NCBI GenBank assembly: GCA_003550305.1
Contig: QKYT01000641.1
Coordinates: 7,716-27,182 of the forward strand
From: Glomus cerebriforme
Taxonomy: Eukaryota; Glomeromycota; Glomeromycetes; Glomerales; Glomeraceae
Direction of reading: 5' to 3'
DNA length: 19,467 nt
The number at the start of each line of letters is the position of its first letter. Position 1 is the first letter of the stretch. Below the pieces are notes generated by a model. The model saw nothing but the letters and a program-made list of their open reading frames with translations. It was not told the DNA's origin and made no database searches. This document shows, piece by piece, positions 8,902 to 18,400 of the stretch. A program made the translations under genes and the position numbers.

Positions 8902-9721
8902 TCATGCATCAAGTAAATCGAGAGCCTTGAAAAGTTTATCTAGAACATTCTTAAAGACTTCCATGTCTTTAGGAAATGAACTATCTTCTAACTTTTTTCG
9001 TGCCTCTGTTCGTGTCTGATATCTGTTCCTGTGAAATTCGCAAATACTTCTATATTTTATTAATATCAATAGTTCATATTCCTCAAGTGTCAAATGAACA
9101 TTATCTAATTCATTTTTTAAATTTGAAACATCATCTCTCTCTGATCCAGAATAATTAGCCATTTCAGTTTCTACTTTCTTATTGACAGCTGAGTATGCTC
9201 TATTCCACACATTAGCGTCCAACCGACCTTTCAAACGTCTATTAAAAGAGCTTATATAATCCCTGTACGAACTCAGGACATTTTTTGTTTCTAGGTTGTT
9301 TAGTAAATTTTTTGCGAGGACAATGAGATTATTGCTAATGATTCTTCGTTGTTCCGAAAAATTGATGACCTGTTTTGTGTTGTCTTTTAGATTTTTCAAG
9401 GATCCCGTACATTCATTATAGGTTTCATTAAGAATGTTTTGCTTGAGGTCTTTAAAAAGTACTTTATTGTCATCACATCTTTCTTTAAGGTGTTTAGTGA
9501 TGTTAGAGTCTTGTTGAATCAACCTATTCAAAGTTTCGGTTGCTACAAAATTAAATAATAAACAATGAAAAGCCTATGATTTTGGTGAATAAGTAAAGTT
9601 TGAAAATTTACCTACCTTTTAAGAGATTTTCTTGGTCTTTGTACTTCTTATCATAGTCTCGTATACATGCGTTTCCAACCTTACCAGATCCAACTTGCAC
9701 ATAAGCATTAGCAACTTCCAT
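8902..9721 (-). CDS. unrecognised helical protein, two exons
   Basis: Exon 1 is 9721-9616, starting MEVANAYVQVGSGKVGNACI. The intron is 9615-9543 (GTAGGT...TTTGTAG), exon 2 9542-8902, giving 248 aa and a clean stop. The ATG is chosen because the first exon is in phase with the second across canonical splice sites. The protein is rich in K, E, N, L and D, with heptad-like spacing (ILNETYNECTGSLKNLKDNT, LKNELDNVHLTLEEYELL), so it is probably almost all alpha-helix with coiled-coil parts. I see no signal peptide, membrane segment or catalytic motif. It has no lesions, unlike nearly everything around it, so it is probably a real gene. I do not recognise the family; a lineage-specific protein is likely. 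Confidence 0.75.
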
Positions 9722-9812
9722 AGTTATTAGAAAAATTTAAGGAGACTATTATTTTTATGAAGTTTGTAATAATGAAAGCTGTACGCGTCAAAGAGAAAAA
9801 AAAGCTTGAGAC

Positions 9813-9822
9813 TCTTTTATAA
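9813..9822 (-). promoter_or_regulatory. TATA-like box for the helical-protein gene
   Basis: The minus strand reads CTTATAAAAG, about 92 bp upstream of the ATG at 9721, a plausible TATA box position for a fungal gene. Further upstream, TGACGTAA at 9840-9847 resembles a CRE/ATF-type site. Both are motif matches only. Confidence 0.35.
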
Positions 9823-10002
9823 GCTTTTTGTGGCTTGTAGTGACGTAATACAGAAAATAATATAGATCGACAAAAATTCATAAGCATAGTAAATTATGTC
9901 ACATATGTCACATCACATTTATGACGACTGATTGTCACTAATTACCGGTGTCATCATAAATATTTGCGTATTGTCATAACAATTTCTTTCTTTTCTGATA
10001 AA

Positions 10003-10770
10003 ATGACATTAATTACTTGTACAAAGTGTTATAAATCTTTTGATCAGTCCCTTTTTATTAATAAACGATGTATCACTTGCAGAGAACAAGATAATAAATA
10101 TAATAGCAAAAGAAGAAAAAAAGATGAAAATATTTCAATTCTTAGTTATAAAGAATTAGATCAATGCTTATCTGAAATGATTAATGATATTGGACAAGAG
10201 GAATATTTAGAAAATTGTGAAACTGGTATAGAATTTTCTTGTGTTATTGATATTTCTTTTCTATCAAACAAGACTCCAAAAGAAATTGTAGACAATGTAA
10301 AGAATTTTATTGGTGAGGTTGATGGATATCATTATATGTGAGTAGTTATTTTTAAATTGCTTTTATGTTAATTATTTATCAATTATTATTATAATTAATT
10401 TATTTTTATATTTATGTAGTTATAATAAAGAGTATCATTTAAAGAAAGATGCCAACATTTATACTTATTGGTATAAATGTTCTCAAGACAGATCTTTAGA
10501 AAAATAGAGATAAAATACCAATAGAAAGGTTTGATTGTGATAGCACAATAAAAATCATAATCAATACTAATGATCAACAGGCTACGATCAACTATACGCA
10601 TAGTATACTTCATAAGAGGCCGGAAAGATATCTAATTGATGAAGAAATAAAAGAGTTCATTAATTCCCAAATACATCTTTCACCAGCAGAAATATTTGGC
10701 CAACTAGAATTAAAAAATCCAAATATTACTCAAAAGCAAATTCATTATTGGTGGACTAAAAATTTTTAAC
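10003..10770 (+). pseudogene. old MULE transposase fragment (N-terminal half)
   Basis: Exon 1 (10003-10337) starts MTLITCTKCYKSFDQ and has the CxxC...CxxC motif (CTKC, CITC), then FSCVIDISFLSNKTPKEIV and GEVDGYHY. The copy in the complete MULE reads CSSC/CIYC, IACIVDSSLFIGLPKEIANE and SEVDDYSW. A GTGAGT...TATGTAG intron (10338-10419) sits at the same place and phase as intron 1 of that gene. Exon 2 gives YNKEYHLKK, TYWYKCSQDRS, a TAG about 10506 with a one-base frame shift, then ERFDCDS, LSPAEIFGQLELKN and QKQIHYWWTKNF, stopping before the first catalytic Asp. No terminal repeats are attached. The region that would hold the element's left end is occupied by the helical-protein gene, so this is a truncated, diverged relic. 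Confidence 0.75.
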
Positions 10771-11233
10771 AATAGACGAAAATTACAATTACGAAAATTA
10801 TGTAAAAAAAAAAATGAGGTAATTTTTGCACAGAATTGCATCACTAAGTTTCCAAGAGATCCAATAACCATCAATAAACAGAAAGTCTACTGACTATCCG
10901 TTGTTGGACTTCCGTAGATTGGATATTACTAATGGATCCACAGACCATAAGTTATACATAATAATGATGGAAATTTTTATTTGATAATATATTTAATATT
11001 GTATAAAGAATCAAACTGAATATATCTTTAACAATACATCTATACTAATTTATCCTATTTGAAAAAAAGATCTAAAAATACCCATTATAAAATAACATCA
11101 GCTAATTATTGCTTATCAATGAATGTACTTATCATCTGATAGTAATTAAACACTTTGAACATCAAATTTATATCAAATTCTTTACATTTTTAATCTGTGA
11201 TGGTCATCAGACTTATAGAACGATAATAATTTT
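10771..11233. other. AT-rich stretch without a recognisable gene
   Basis: Stops in all frames. Possibly further decayed MULE sequence just after 10771, but no residues could be aligned with confidence to the complete transposase. Nothing else seen. Confidence 0.45.
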
Positions 11234-11419
11234 GATGAATGATTTATTGCCTATTTCTCTCCTGAGACTGAACAAAGCCAATGGTACTATGAATTAATGA
11301 GTATGAGACAGAATCTTAATGAAAAGGTTAAAGAATTTTCTCATCGTTTTAAGAAACTTCTAAGAAAAGTCAATACCAACATCTTGAAATTTAGTGATGT
11401 AATATTATCAGTTATATGA
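11234..11419 (+). pseudogene. gag-like retrotransposon scrap
   Basis: In one frame it reads DE, stop (TGA 11240-11242), FIAYFSPETEQSQWYYELMS, MRQNLNEKVKEFSHRFKKLL, RKVNTNILKFSDVILSV, then TGA at 11417. The pattern of an aromatic-rich segment followed by a KVKEFSHRFKKLLRKV-type helix is that of LTR-retrotransposon Gag capsid C-terminal regions (Ty3/Gypsy-like, judged by eye). No CCHC knuckle, protease, polymerase or LTR is nearby, so only about 60 codons survive. The family assignment is moderate; it could be another helical protein. Confidence 0.45.
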
Positions 11420-12301
11420 TCAAGGGAAAATTTTTGGTCATTTTTCAGAAATCTTATTGTTAGTTTAAAAGGTTTTCAATAGATAAGAAAAACATATATA
11501 AACAATTACATGGGAGCAAATTGGAATATATATAGATTCCTTTAATAAACATTTAAGATAATACATACAAGTAATTTTTTGAATGTTTGGTCGTGTAAAA
11601 GATTGTAAAATAGGAAGTCGATTGACTAATAAGCATTTTCTAAATATTCAGAAATATTGTTAAGACAATAGGCATACTTTAATAAATATAGGAGATTAAT
11701 TAATTTTTTTAAAAAAATTACATAAGTTCTGATGAAAGAGACTTTATAATTATCTTATGTTTATATTTTTTTTTATTTTATTTGAGAAATTTACTTAATA
11801 GTTATTAAATTAATAAAATTGATTTGATAAAGAGGGATATATGAGAGGTCCAAATAATTAAATGGTTTAGCGAAAACCTTATAGATAGTATTTTAAATTA
11901 AACAGTTACATATCAATAAAATTTGTTCGACTATTTTTATTTTTTTTTTTTATCTTGCTTTATTTCACTAACCTTAGATGTGAACTTGAAAAAAAATGCA
12001 ATATTATACAAAATTTTTTGATTTAAAATTGTTTCCTTTTGCTAAATTTGAAAGTTATTGAATGTAAATGAAATACCCATTTTAGGTAAATTAACAAAAT
12101 TGATATTTTTGATAAAATAATGAATATTACTATCCTACGAATTTCCTTATATAAACAATTAAAAATCGTAAAAATAAGTTCAAGAAAATTATTATTTTTT
12201 TCTTTTACATTTTCAAAATTTTCTCTCACTAACAAATTCAAAGATATTTTATTTTTTTTTTACAGATTATGAAATTTTATTCTTTTCATGAACCATTTAT
12301 A
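11420..12301. other. AT-rich stretch without a recognisable gene
   Basis: No supported coding sequence on either strand; open frames here are low-complexity. The end of the stretch has a T-run followed by TACAG at 12253-12265, a splice-acceptor-like tract just upstream of the HMG pseudogene. Confidence 0.5.
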
Positions 12302-12654
12302 ATGGGCATGGATGATACTTCTCAACCTCAAAAAAAAAACTCCAAGACCTCCAACTGCCCCCATCTTTTATAGAAGAGCAAAACAACCTGATATCATCGC
12401 ATCTTAAAGAAATTAACCAATGCTGAAGTATCAAGGATAATTTCTGATATGTAGAGAAAAGAATCTGATGAGATAAGATTAGAATGGAGAGATATGCTGA
12501 TCAAAAGAAACTGAGTACATGTTCTTATCCGAACTTTATTTGTCATCACCAAAAAAAAACATTTTCCAAAGATGACAAAAGAAGACAACGAAGACGACAA
12601 ATCACTTCCAAAGAGTCGACAAATTCTTCAAATAATAATAACAATTTAAAATAA
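12302..12654 (+). pseudogene. MATA-HMG box gene relic
   Basis: ATGGGCATGGATGATACT opens a frame that shifts at an A10 run (12330-12339) into TPRPPTAPIFYRRAKQPDII, the start of an HMG box of the fungal mating-type (MATA-HMG) kind. The frame breaks again about 12400, then LKKLTNAEVSRIISDM, a TAG at 12452-12454 where the family has Trp (SDMWRKES), RKESDEIRLEW, another shift near 12490, and YADQKKLSTCSYPNF. A basic tail (KDDKRRQRRRQ) and an N-rich end close it with TAA at 12652. An HMG box binds and bends DNA in the nucleus; this copy has at least three frame breaks and one nonsense codon. A T-rich tract ending TACAG just upstream suggests a lost upstream exon. MATA-HMG genes are, from memory, highly expanded in Rhizophagus. 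Confidence 0.75.
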
Positions 12655-13499
12655 TAATTTGAGATTGTTAGACAATAAAACAAAATGAATGTATTGTATG
12701 GGATCATGGAAAAGAAAGGAAAACAGAAGAAAATGAAACTCATAATAGTGTTAAAAATTTATCTATAAAAGATTTACATAAGAAGGTTTTCAGGTTTAAC
12801 GACGTGAATTCTAAATAAATTAAATAAATGAATAGAATTTTGGTAGTAACACAAGCGCCTTTCTGCAGCAAAAATTTATATACTACGCCGCCATACTAAT
12901 TATTATATCGCAGCCAATTAGGAGAGACTAGGTAATTAAATTGCTTTTAAACCTGTAGGTATTTCATGGAAAACTCATGGAAAGATTATAATATTAGAAA
13001 GTATAAAAAATATATATCTGATTTGGCTATTAATAAAGAGAATCGTTGGATCTTTGGAATTATAGGTGAGAATTATATGAAATTAGGAAATGTTACAGGC
13101 ATCATTGGATTTTCAATACAATTTCGAGTACGCAGTGTTTACTGTGTTTATTCCGTTTCAATCAATTTTAAAATAATATTAATTAGTATTATTAACTATT
13201 CGTTATTGCCAAAAAATGTTTTTAAAAGATTTATTTATTTATTTATTTATTTTACTCTAAAAACATTTATATTATTTCATTATATAAAATATATCTAAAC
13301 CAAATACAATTACTTCCATTAATTATCCTTATAATAACCCAACTTCAAAATAACAAATGGTGAATTTCTTTTATTTTTAATTATTGTTTTTAAGAATATT
13401 GTTAATGTTCCTTTTTCCTTATTTTTTAAAGATGATTTCATTTGAACAATTTCAGATTATTTTGATTTTGAATAGAATTTAAATCGAATTAGATCAAAT
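12655..13499. other. AT-rich stretch with a short microsatellite
   Basis: No confident gene. An open frame starting MENSWKDYNIRKYKKYIS at 12966 is protein-like for about 45 codons and then dissolves into hydrophobic AT-coded residues; a GTGAG follows GAATTATAG at about 13064, so a lone exon cannot be excluded. A (TTTA)5-type microsatellite lies at about 13231-13250. Confidence 0.4.
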
Positions 13500-13620
13500 C
13501 CAAACAAATTCAGAACAGATTCAGTTTCAAAGTTAATCAGATCTAATTTAGATTTGAATCAGATCATATAAAAAAAATTTAGATTAGATTTGAGTCCAAT
13601 CTGTTCTGAAAAATTTTAAA
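13500..13620. repeat. foldback repeat
   Basis: TTCAGAACAGATT (13509-13521) and AATCTGTTCTGAA (13598-13610) are a perfect 13-bp inverted repeat. Inner sequences, AGATCTAATTTAGATTTGAA at 13540-13559 and TTTAGATTAGATTTGAG further on, are partly complementary, so the whole could form a long imperfect hairpin. No clear target duplication. It may be a decayed MITE. Confidence 0.45.
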
Positions 13621-14206
13621 CCAATTTATTTAAAATTTACATTATATAAATAAAGGAGCATAATGCAAAATATTTAAAGTAATACAAATAATTTACTTTT
13701 TTAATAAACTATTATATAATTTTTATTATCTTTAGAGAGAAATTAAGATTATTTTTTTGGTGCATTTCCATTCTAATAAAATTTAACCATCATATTAAAA
13801 AAAATATTCAATTATTTTTATAATCTTAAAAAATAATCAGATAACAATTTTCATCTATAAATACTTGATAACTTGGACTAAATAATTCGGGCTAAATTAT
13901 AAAATCACATGTTGATACATTATGTGATCAGATATTTCTTACTTTTATATTGTATATAGTCCTTTTACTTTAGAATAATCATATAAATCGAAATAGAATA
14001 TATAAGAAATTATGGGAAAACTCGTAAATAAAAATTTTTTGTTTTATATTCATATTTACAATATTTTGTTGATGTGACTGTTTTTTCTCTGATTTGATTC
14101 ATTTTGAAAGGTTATCTTAAAGGAATAGTATGAATATTTTTGACTTGATTATAGATAGAAGGTTTGGATTCGACCATAGCAAATTTACATGCTCCACTAG
14201 CAAATG
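13621..14206. other. AT-rich intergenic stretch
   Basis: Stops in every frame at short intervals; no RNA gene, repeat or coding segment could be supported. Confidence 0.5.
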
Positions 14207-14214
14207 GTCCAAGA

Positions 14215-14308
14215 TAGTGTTCCAATCCTCCATCCGTCTATCCGTATCCGCGGATGACGGATATCCACACCATGTATCCGGGTGGCGGATAGACGGATTG
14301 CATCACTA
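14215..14308. mobile_element. 94-bp hAT-type MITE
   Basis: Ends are TAGTGTTCCAATCC on the left and, read inward from the right, TAGTGATGCAATCC. A perfect 13-bp inverted pair, ATCCGTCTATCCG (14232-14244) and CGGATAGACGGAT (14286-14298), lies just inside. The element is flanked by an exact 8-bp direct repeat, GTCCAAGA, at 14207-14214 and 14309-14316. An 8-bp duplication and TAGTG/CAGTG-type termini are the hallmark of hAT transposons. It is too short to code for anything and would be moved by a transposase elsewhere. It is much richer in G/C than its surroundings and made mostly of ATCCG motifs. Confidence 0.82.
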
Positions 14309-14316
14309 GTCCAAGA

Positions 14317-15400
14317 AAGCTTTTCCATTTACAATTCCAGACTGTTTTGGAAGTCAATTTTCAGTTGTAAAGAGAATAAAAAAAATCATTTTCTGATGCA
14401 GATTTTTTATGTTCTTGTTGGTATACATTTTGCTAAGGATCGAACCTAAAGGAAAAAAATAATTAATAAAAATTAAATTAATTTATTAAATAATAATTTT
14501 AATTTAATAATCAAAAAAAAATAATAATAGTAATAAATGACATTTACCTGTACGCTAATCCGCAGTATCCAAACCAAATTCTCCATTTTGGACTTAATAA
14601 TCGAACTTAAAATATTAGTAAATTAAACAAAAAAGCTATTCACAAGACAATAATAATATTAACCAATAAAAAAGGTCAAGCTAATAGAAATTTACCATCC
14701 GAGTTAGTATTAGCCTTGTATGTAATTTTCCCAAAATTGATCATATGATTTTGTAGCCCATATTAGCATAATTATTTACATTGTTTCAGCCTATTGTGTT
14801 GATCACTATTTACCAATTTTGATTTATTTTTTTTTTTTTTGACATTGTTTTTTACATTTTAATTCTTCTGTGGCGCAGTATAATTGTTTTTTTTCACCAT
14901 TTTATAGTATCACGTAGTGATTTTTTTTGTTGGAAATTGTACGGGCTATATTTTGTAGTTGTCCGCAACAAAAAAATAATTGAAAAATCGTGATTTATCC
15001 ATCTAAATTATCCATTTATTGGGGTCAAAATTATTAAAATTGATAAAATTTTCCATAGTGTGTGTGTTTTCCGTACAATTGCCGCACAATTTTCCATACC
15101 TATTGTGTTTTGATGTTTAGTGTTTTTGTTTTTGTGTTTATGTCAGAAAAATATAATAGCAAATAGTAAAATATTAGTAATTTCTCAAATTTAAAGATAA
15201 GAATCGTACGATCCTGGAGAAATTAAACCTTTACCTATTTAAGGATATTGATTGTCATATATTATGTCACATGCATGTTTTACGCCTATCTATTGTCACA
15301 AAATGCTAGCCTTTTGAGTAATATAGTTATTTTACTATATAATAAAATATTGCGTTCACGCATTTTTTTTTTTTTTTTTACATTGCATTCTCACAATGTT
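14317..15400. other. intergenic region upstream of the RNF213-like gene
   Basis: No gene seen. A hairpin-capable pair, A(T)8GTTG at 14920-14932 and CAACAAAAAAAT at 14966-14977, and a related pair, GAAATTGTACGG (about 14933) and CCGTACAATTG (about 15070), may be remnants of a small inverted-repeat element. The last 400 bp should contain the promoter of the downstream gene. A long T-run (15363-15379) lies 22 bp before the chosen ATG; no clear TATA box could be fixed. Confidence 0.4.
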
Positions 15401-18400
15401 ATGGAAAATACGTTTACATTTCGTATCATTTTACCGCCAAATATTGAAAATATTGGACAGCCCGTAGTTCTTGGTGATGTAAAAGAACTAGGATCTTGGA
15501 AAATTCCTACTGTAAAACTTCGTCAACCATTTCCTCAAAATCCAACATATTGGGAATCTGATCCAATTGTTATTTTGGATTTTAGTGAAAGAGGAAGTAT
15601 TCAATATAAGTATGCTATTCATATACCTAAATCTACTGTATTATGAAGAGAAGAAAAAATTGAGTTTGAGGGAATTGATTATCAGGACAATCGCACGTTG
15701 GATATTGAGAAAAAAGATCAGTTTGATATATGGAAAATGCGTGGCTTTGCTTTTGTTGATTACATTTATGATTCTATCGAAGCTAATAACCTTAAAGATA
15801 AAGTTGTAGTATATCAACGTTTATTAGTTCTTCACAATGATCTAACAATCCATGCGTCAAACCTCGATTTCATTTCTAATCGTATTGATGATAAATTAAA
15901 AGAAAAGTGACTTTTTTTATGTCTTCTTTTAGGATATCATATTTCAAGAAGGCAAGGCTCGTTCCTTGAACTAAATGATAAGTTCCCATCTGGACTATTG
16001 CTTAATGCACTTGATGGTTATAAACAAGATACTTTACCTTTGGGTACCAGAGAACAAATGTATACTGCCATTAAATCTCTGGTTTATCATAATGCTTTAC
16101 AAATGCAATTTGATTGGTTCATTATTTTTACAATTGCGGCTGAACTTGATCCTAATTACACCTTTATTGATCATTTAAAATCTTTAAAATATCCTGATGA
16201 TAATCTATTAGTAAAATTTATTGAAAAGATAGAAATTTCCAGAACTTATTTTAAAGGCATTAAATTTGAAGCTTACGTTAAAATTGCAAAGGTAAATTTA
16301 AATATTAAATTTTTTCAAAAATGTTATAATATTAAAAATAATATTTAATTTTTTTTTATAGTGGTTAATTCAGTTGTGTCATAATATGGATTCCCTTTTT
16401 AAACTTTGGAGCGATATTCTTTTACATAGTAACGAAATTGATGAAAATATTTGTGAGTGCTTTATCGAACGATTTAGAGAGAATATTACTGAGCAGGATG
16501 ATGCTGTTGATCTAGAATCTCATTTTGAGAAACTTCCAAAAGATTATCTATTTGATGTGTCAGAGGCTTTCCAGTCTCAAATTTTATTTTTACTTGAAAG
16601 TCCGGACAGGATATGGTCAAAGGAAAATATCACTGCTATTAAAAAACTACTTTATGATGATAATCTTATTCAATCATTAGAATTAATATCCGAGTCTAAT
16701 ACTGTGGAATTATTAAATATATTTCCAGAAATTTTAGATAATTGGTTTAGTAACAATTTTACTGATACCAAAAGAAAAAGATACCAAAAATCTGTACAAT
16801 TTGGTTTGAAAATCTTTTAACCAAACTTGACACAGACACAAGTACAAGTGATAAAAAATTCAATACGCTATTTCTTAAAATTTCAAAAATATTCACAAGA
16901 AAAGATAATAAAAAATCTTCATATGAAAATAATTTTGTGTTTTTAGTATTTCAACAATTAGAACGTATATATCCTTTTCTTGGTAATCGGAAAAATATTT
17001 GGGAGATTTTAACGACTATTGCTATAGAAAGGGTAAAATCACGCTCAAATCAAATATTTAGCGCAGTGATATTATTAATCCGGATAAAAGAAAAAGAAAT
17101 CAGGATATTATTTTTAGATGTAATGAAAGGAATACTAAAAAAGACTGTTCAACAAATTAATGATCAATTAATAAATAAAATATACACGATATGTGATTGT
17201 ACTAGAGGCAGGACTTTGGATGTTCAAAACTCATAAGTTTATTATCATAAGCTTGACTTTATTTATTTATTTATTTTTAATAATATACTAATTTAATAAT
17301 TATTTAAAATATTTTTCAGGATGTGCGAAGATGTTTTGTGTCATATCATAACCATATTGCAAAGGCAATCGACCGCATCTGATCCTTCAGAAGATCATTT
17401 AAATAATTTAAGAGCTAGTGAATTTTGGAAAATTATATTTTGTGCTACCGGGAATGTTAAAAAACTTCATTCAAAATCGTTTGTTAAACATATTAGAATG
17501 TCTATCAATCAACTTGGTACATTATTCTATGAAAAGACGATTGATATACAATTATTACAAAAACTTTTAGAACATTCTGACGAAAAATTATTTCAACATT
17601 TTGATGCGGCTAAAGACAGAGAGAAATATTTTGGTGTAATTACTTCTTGGGGTAAAATCCCGAAAATTCGAGGGCTTTATGACGATTATCGACTTAAGCT
17701 TGATATGCTTTTCAAGTTTTATACCGGATTTTGTTCAATTGCTCAAGTAACAGATGCATATGATTATATTCAAGATATAAAACAAAATATGCAAACTTCA
17801 AATAAAGTGACGCTGAAACAAGTATTGTCATCAGATTATTGGGCATTCCATGAAACAACTTTGGATATTGCAAAACGTTGCTATAAATTTAATCGATCTC
17901 AGACTTTTCGAAATATTTTTGATGCTTGTATCCAAGAAGATGCCACTGCAACAAAAGTAGAATACATAGCGCAAAAATTAATGCCAACTGTTTGTGAAAA
18001 TTATTATGTTATTTGTGAACAATTTGAAGAATGGGAAAATCTTAGATGTTCAGATGCGTCTTTGTTTTGGAAAAACGTGACGATTATTGATGCAGAATTC
18101 GATTTAATGAAAGGTCATAAATTCTATGAAAACCCCGGATTTATACAAACTCTTGATCACCTTTTAGAAACTTCTCATTGGATCGAGAAACTTGAGGAGT
18201 TAGAAAAAGTAGTAGAACTTTTCAAAGTACCATATAATGATGATGATTGGTTAACGAAATCAATTCGTACTTTAAAAGATGATTCCATGAAACTTAATCA
18301 ATTAAATGAATTTTTCAATTCACTTAATAAAAATCTTTCCATTATTAATCAAAGTTGTTGGAATTTGATAAATGTGTTATCAAGTGCTGATGATCTTATA

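Noticed and set aside
8976..9158. Plus-strand frame opposite the helical-protein gene
   Set aside because: Shadow of a spliced, complete minus-strand gene.
12394..12743. Minus-strand frames over the HMG relic
   Set aside because: S/L/F-rich shadows; the plus strand carries recognisable HMG residues.
12966..13298. Frame MENSWKDYN..., possible exon
   Set aside because: Only about 45 plausible codons, no homology recognised, no clear acceptor; the rest is AT-coded hydrophobic noise.
14425..14455. tRNA T-loop-like GGTTCGATCC on the minus strand
   Set aside because: The 5-bp T-stem does not pair and no acceptor, D or anticodon stem can be placed.
15905..15936. 26-nt intron GTGACT...TTTTAG to bypass the second TGA in the RNF213-like gene
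   Set aside because: Too short for an intron and it shifts into a frame that stops at once; the unspliced frame continues conserved sequence, so an in-frame nonsense codon is the simpler reading.
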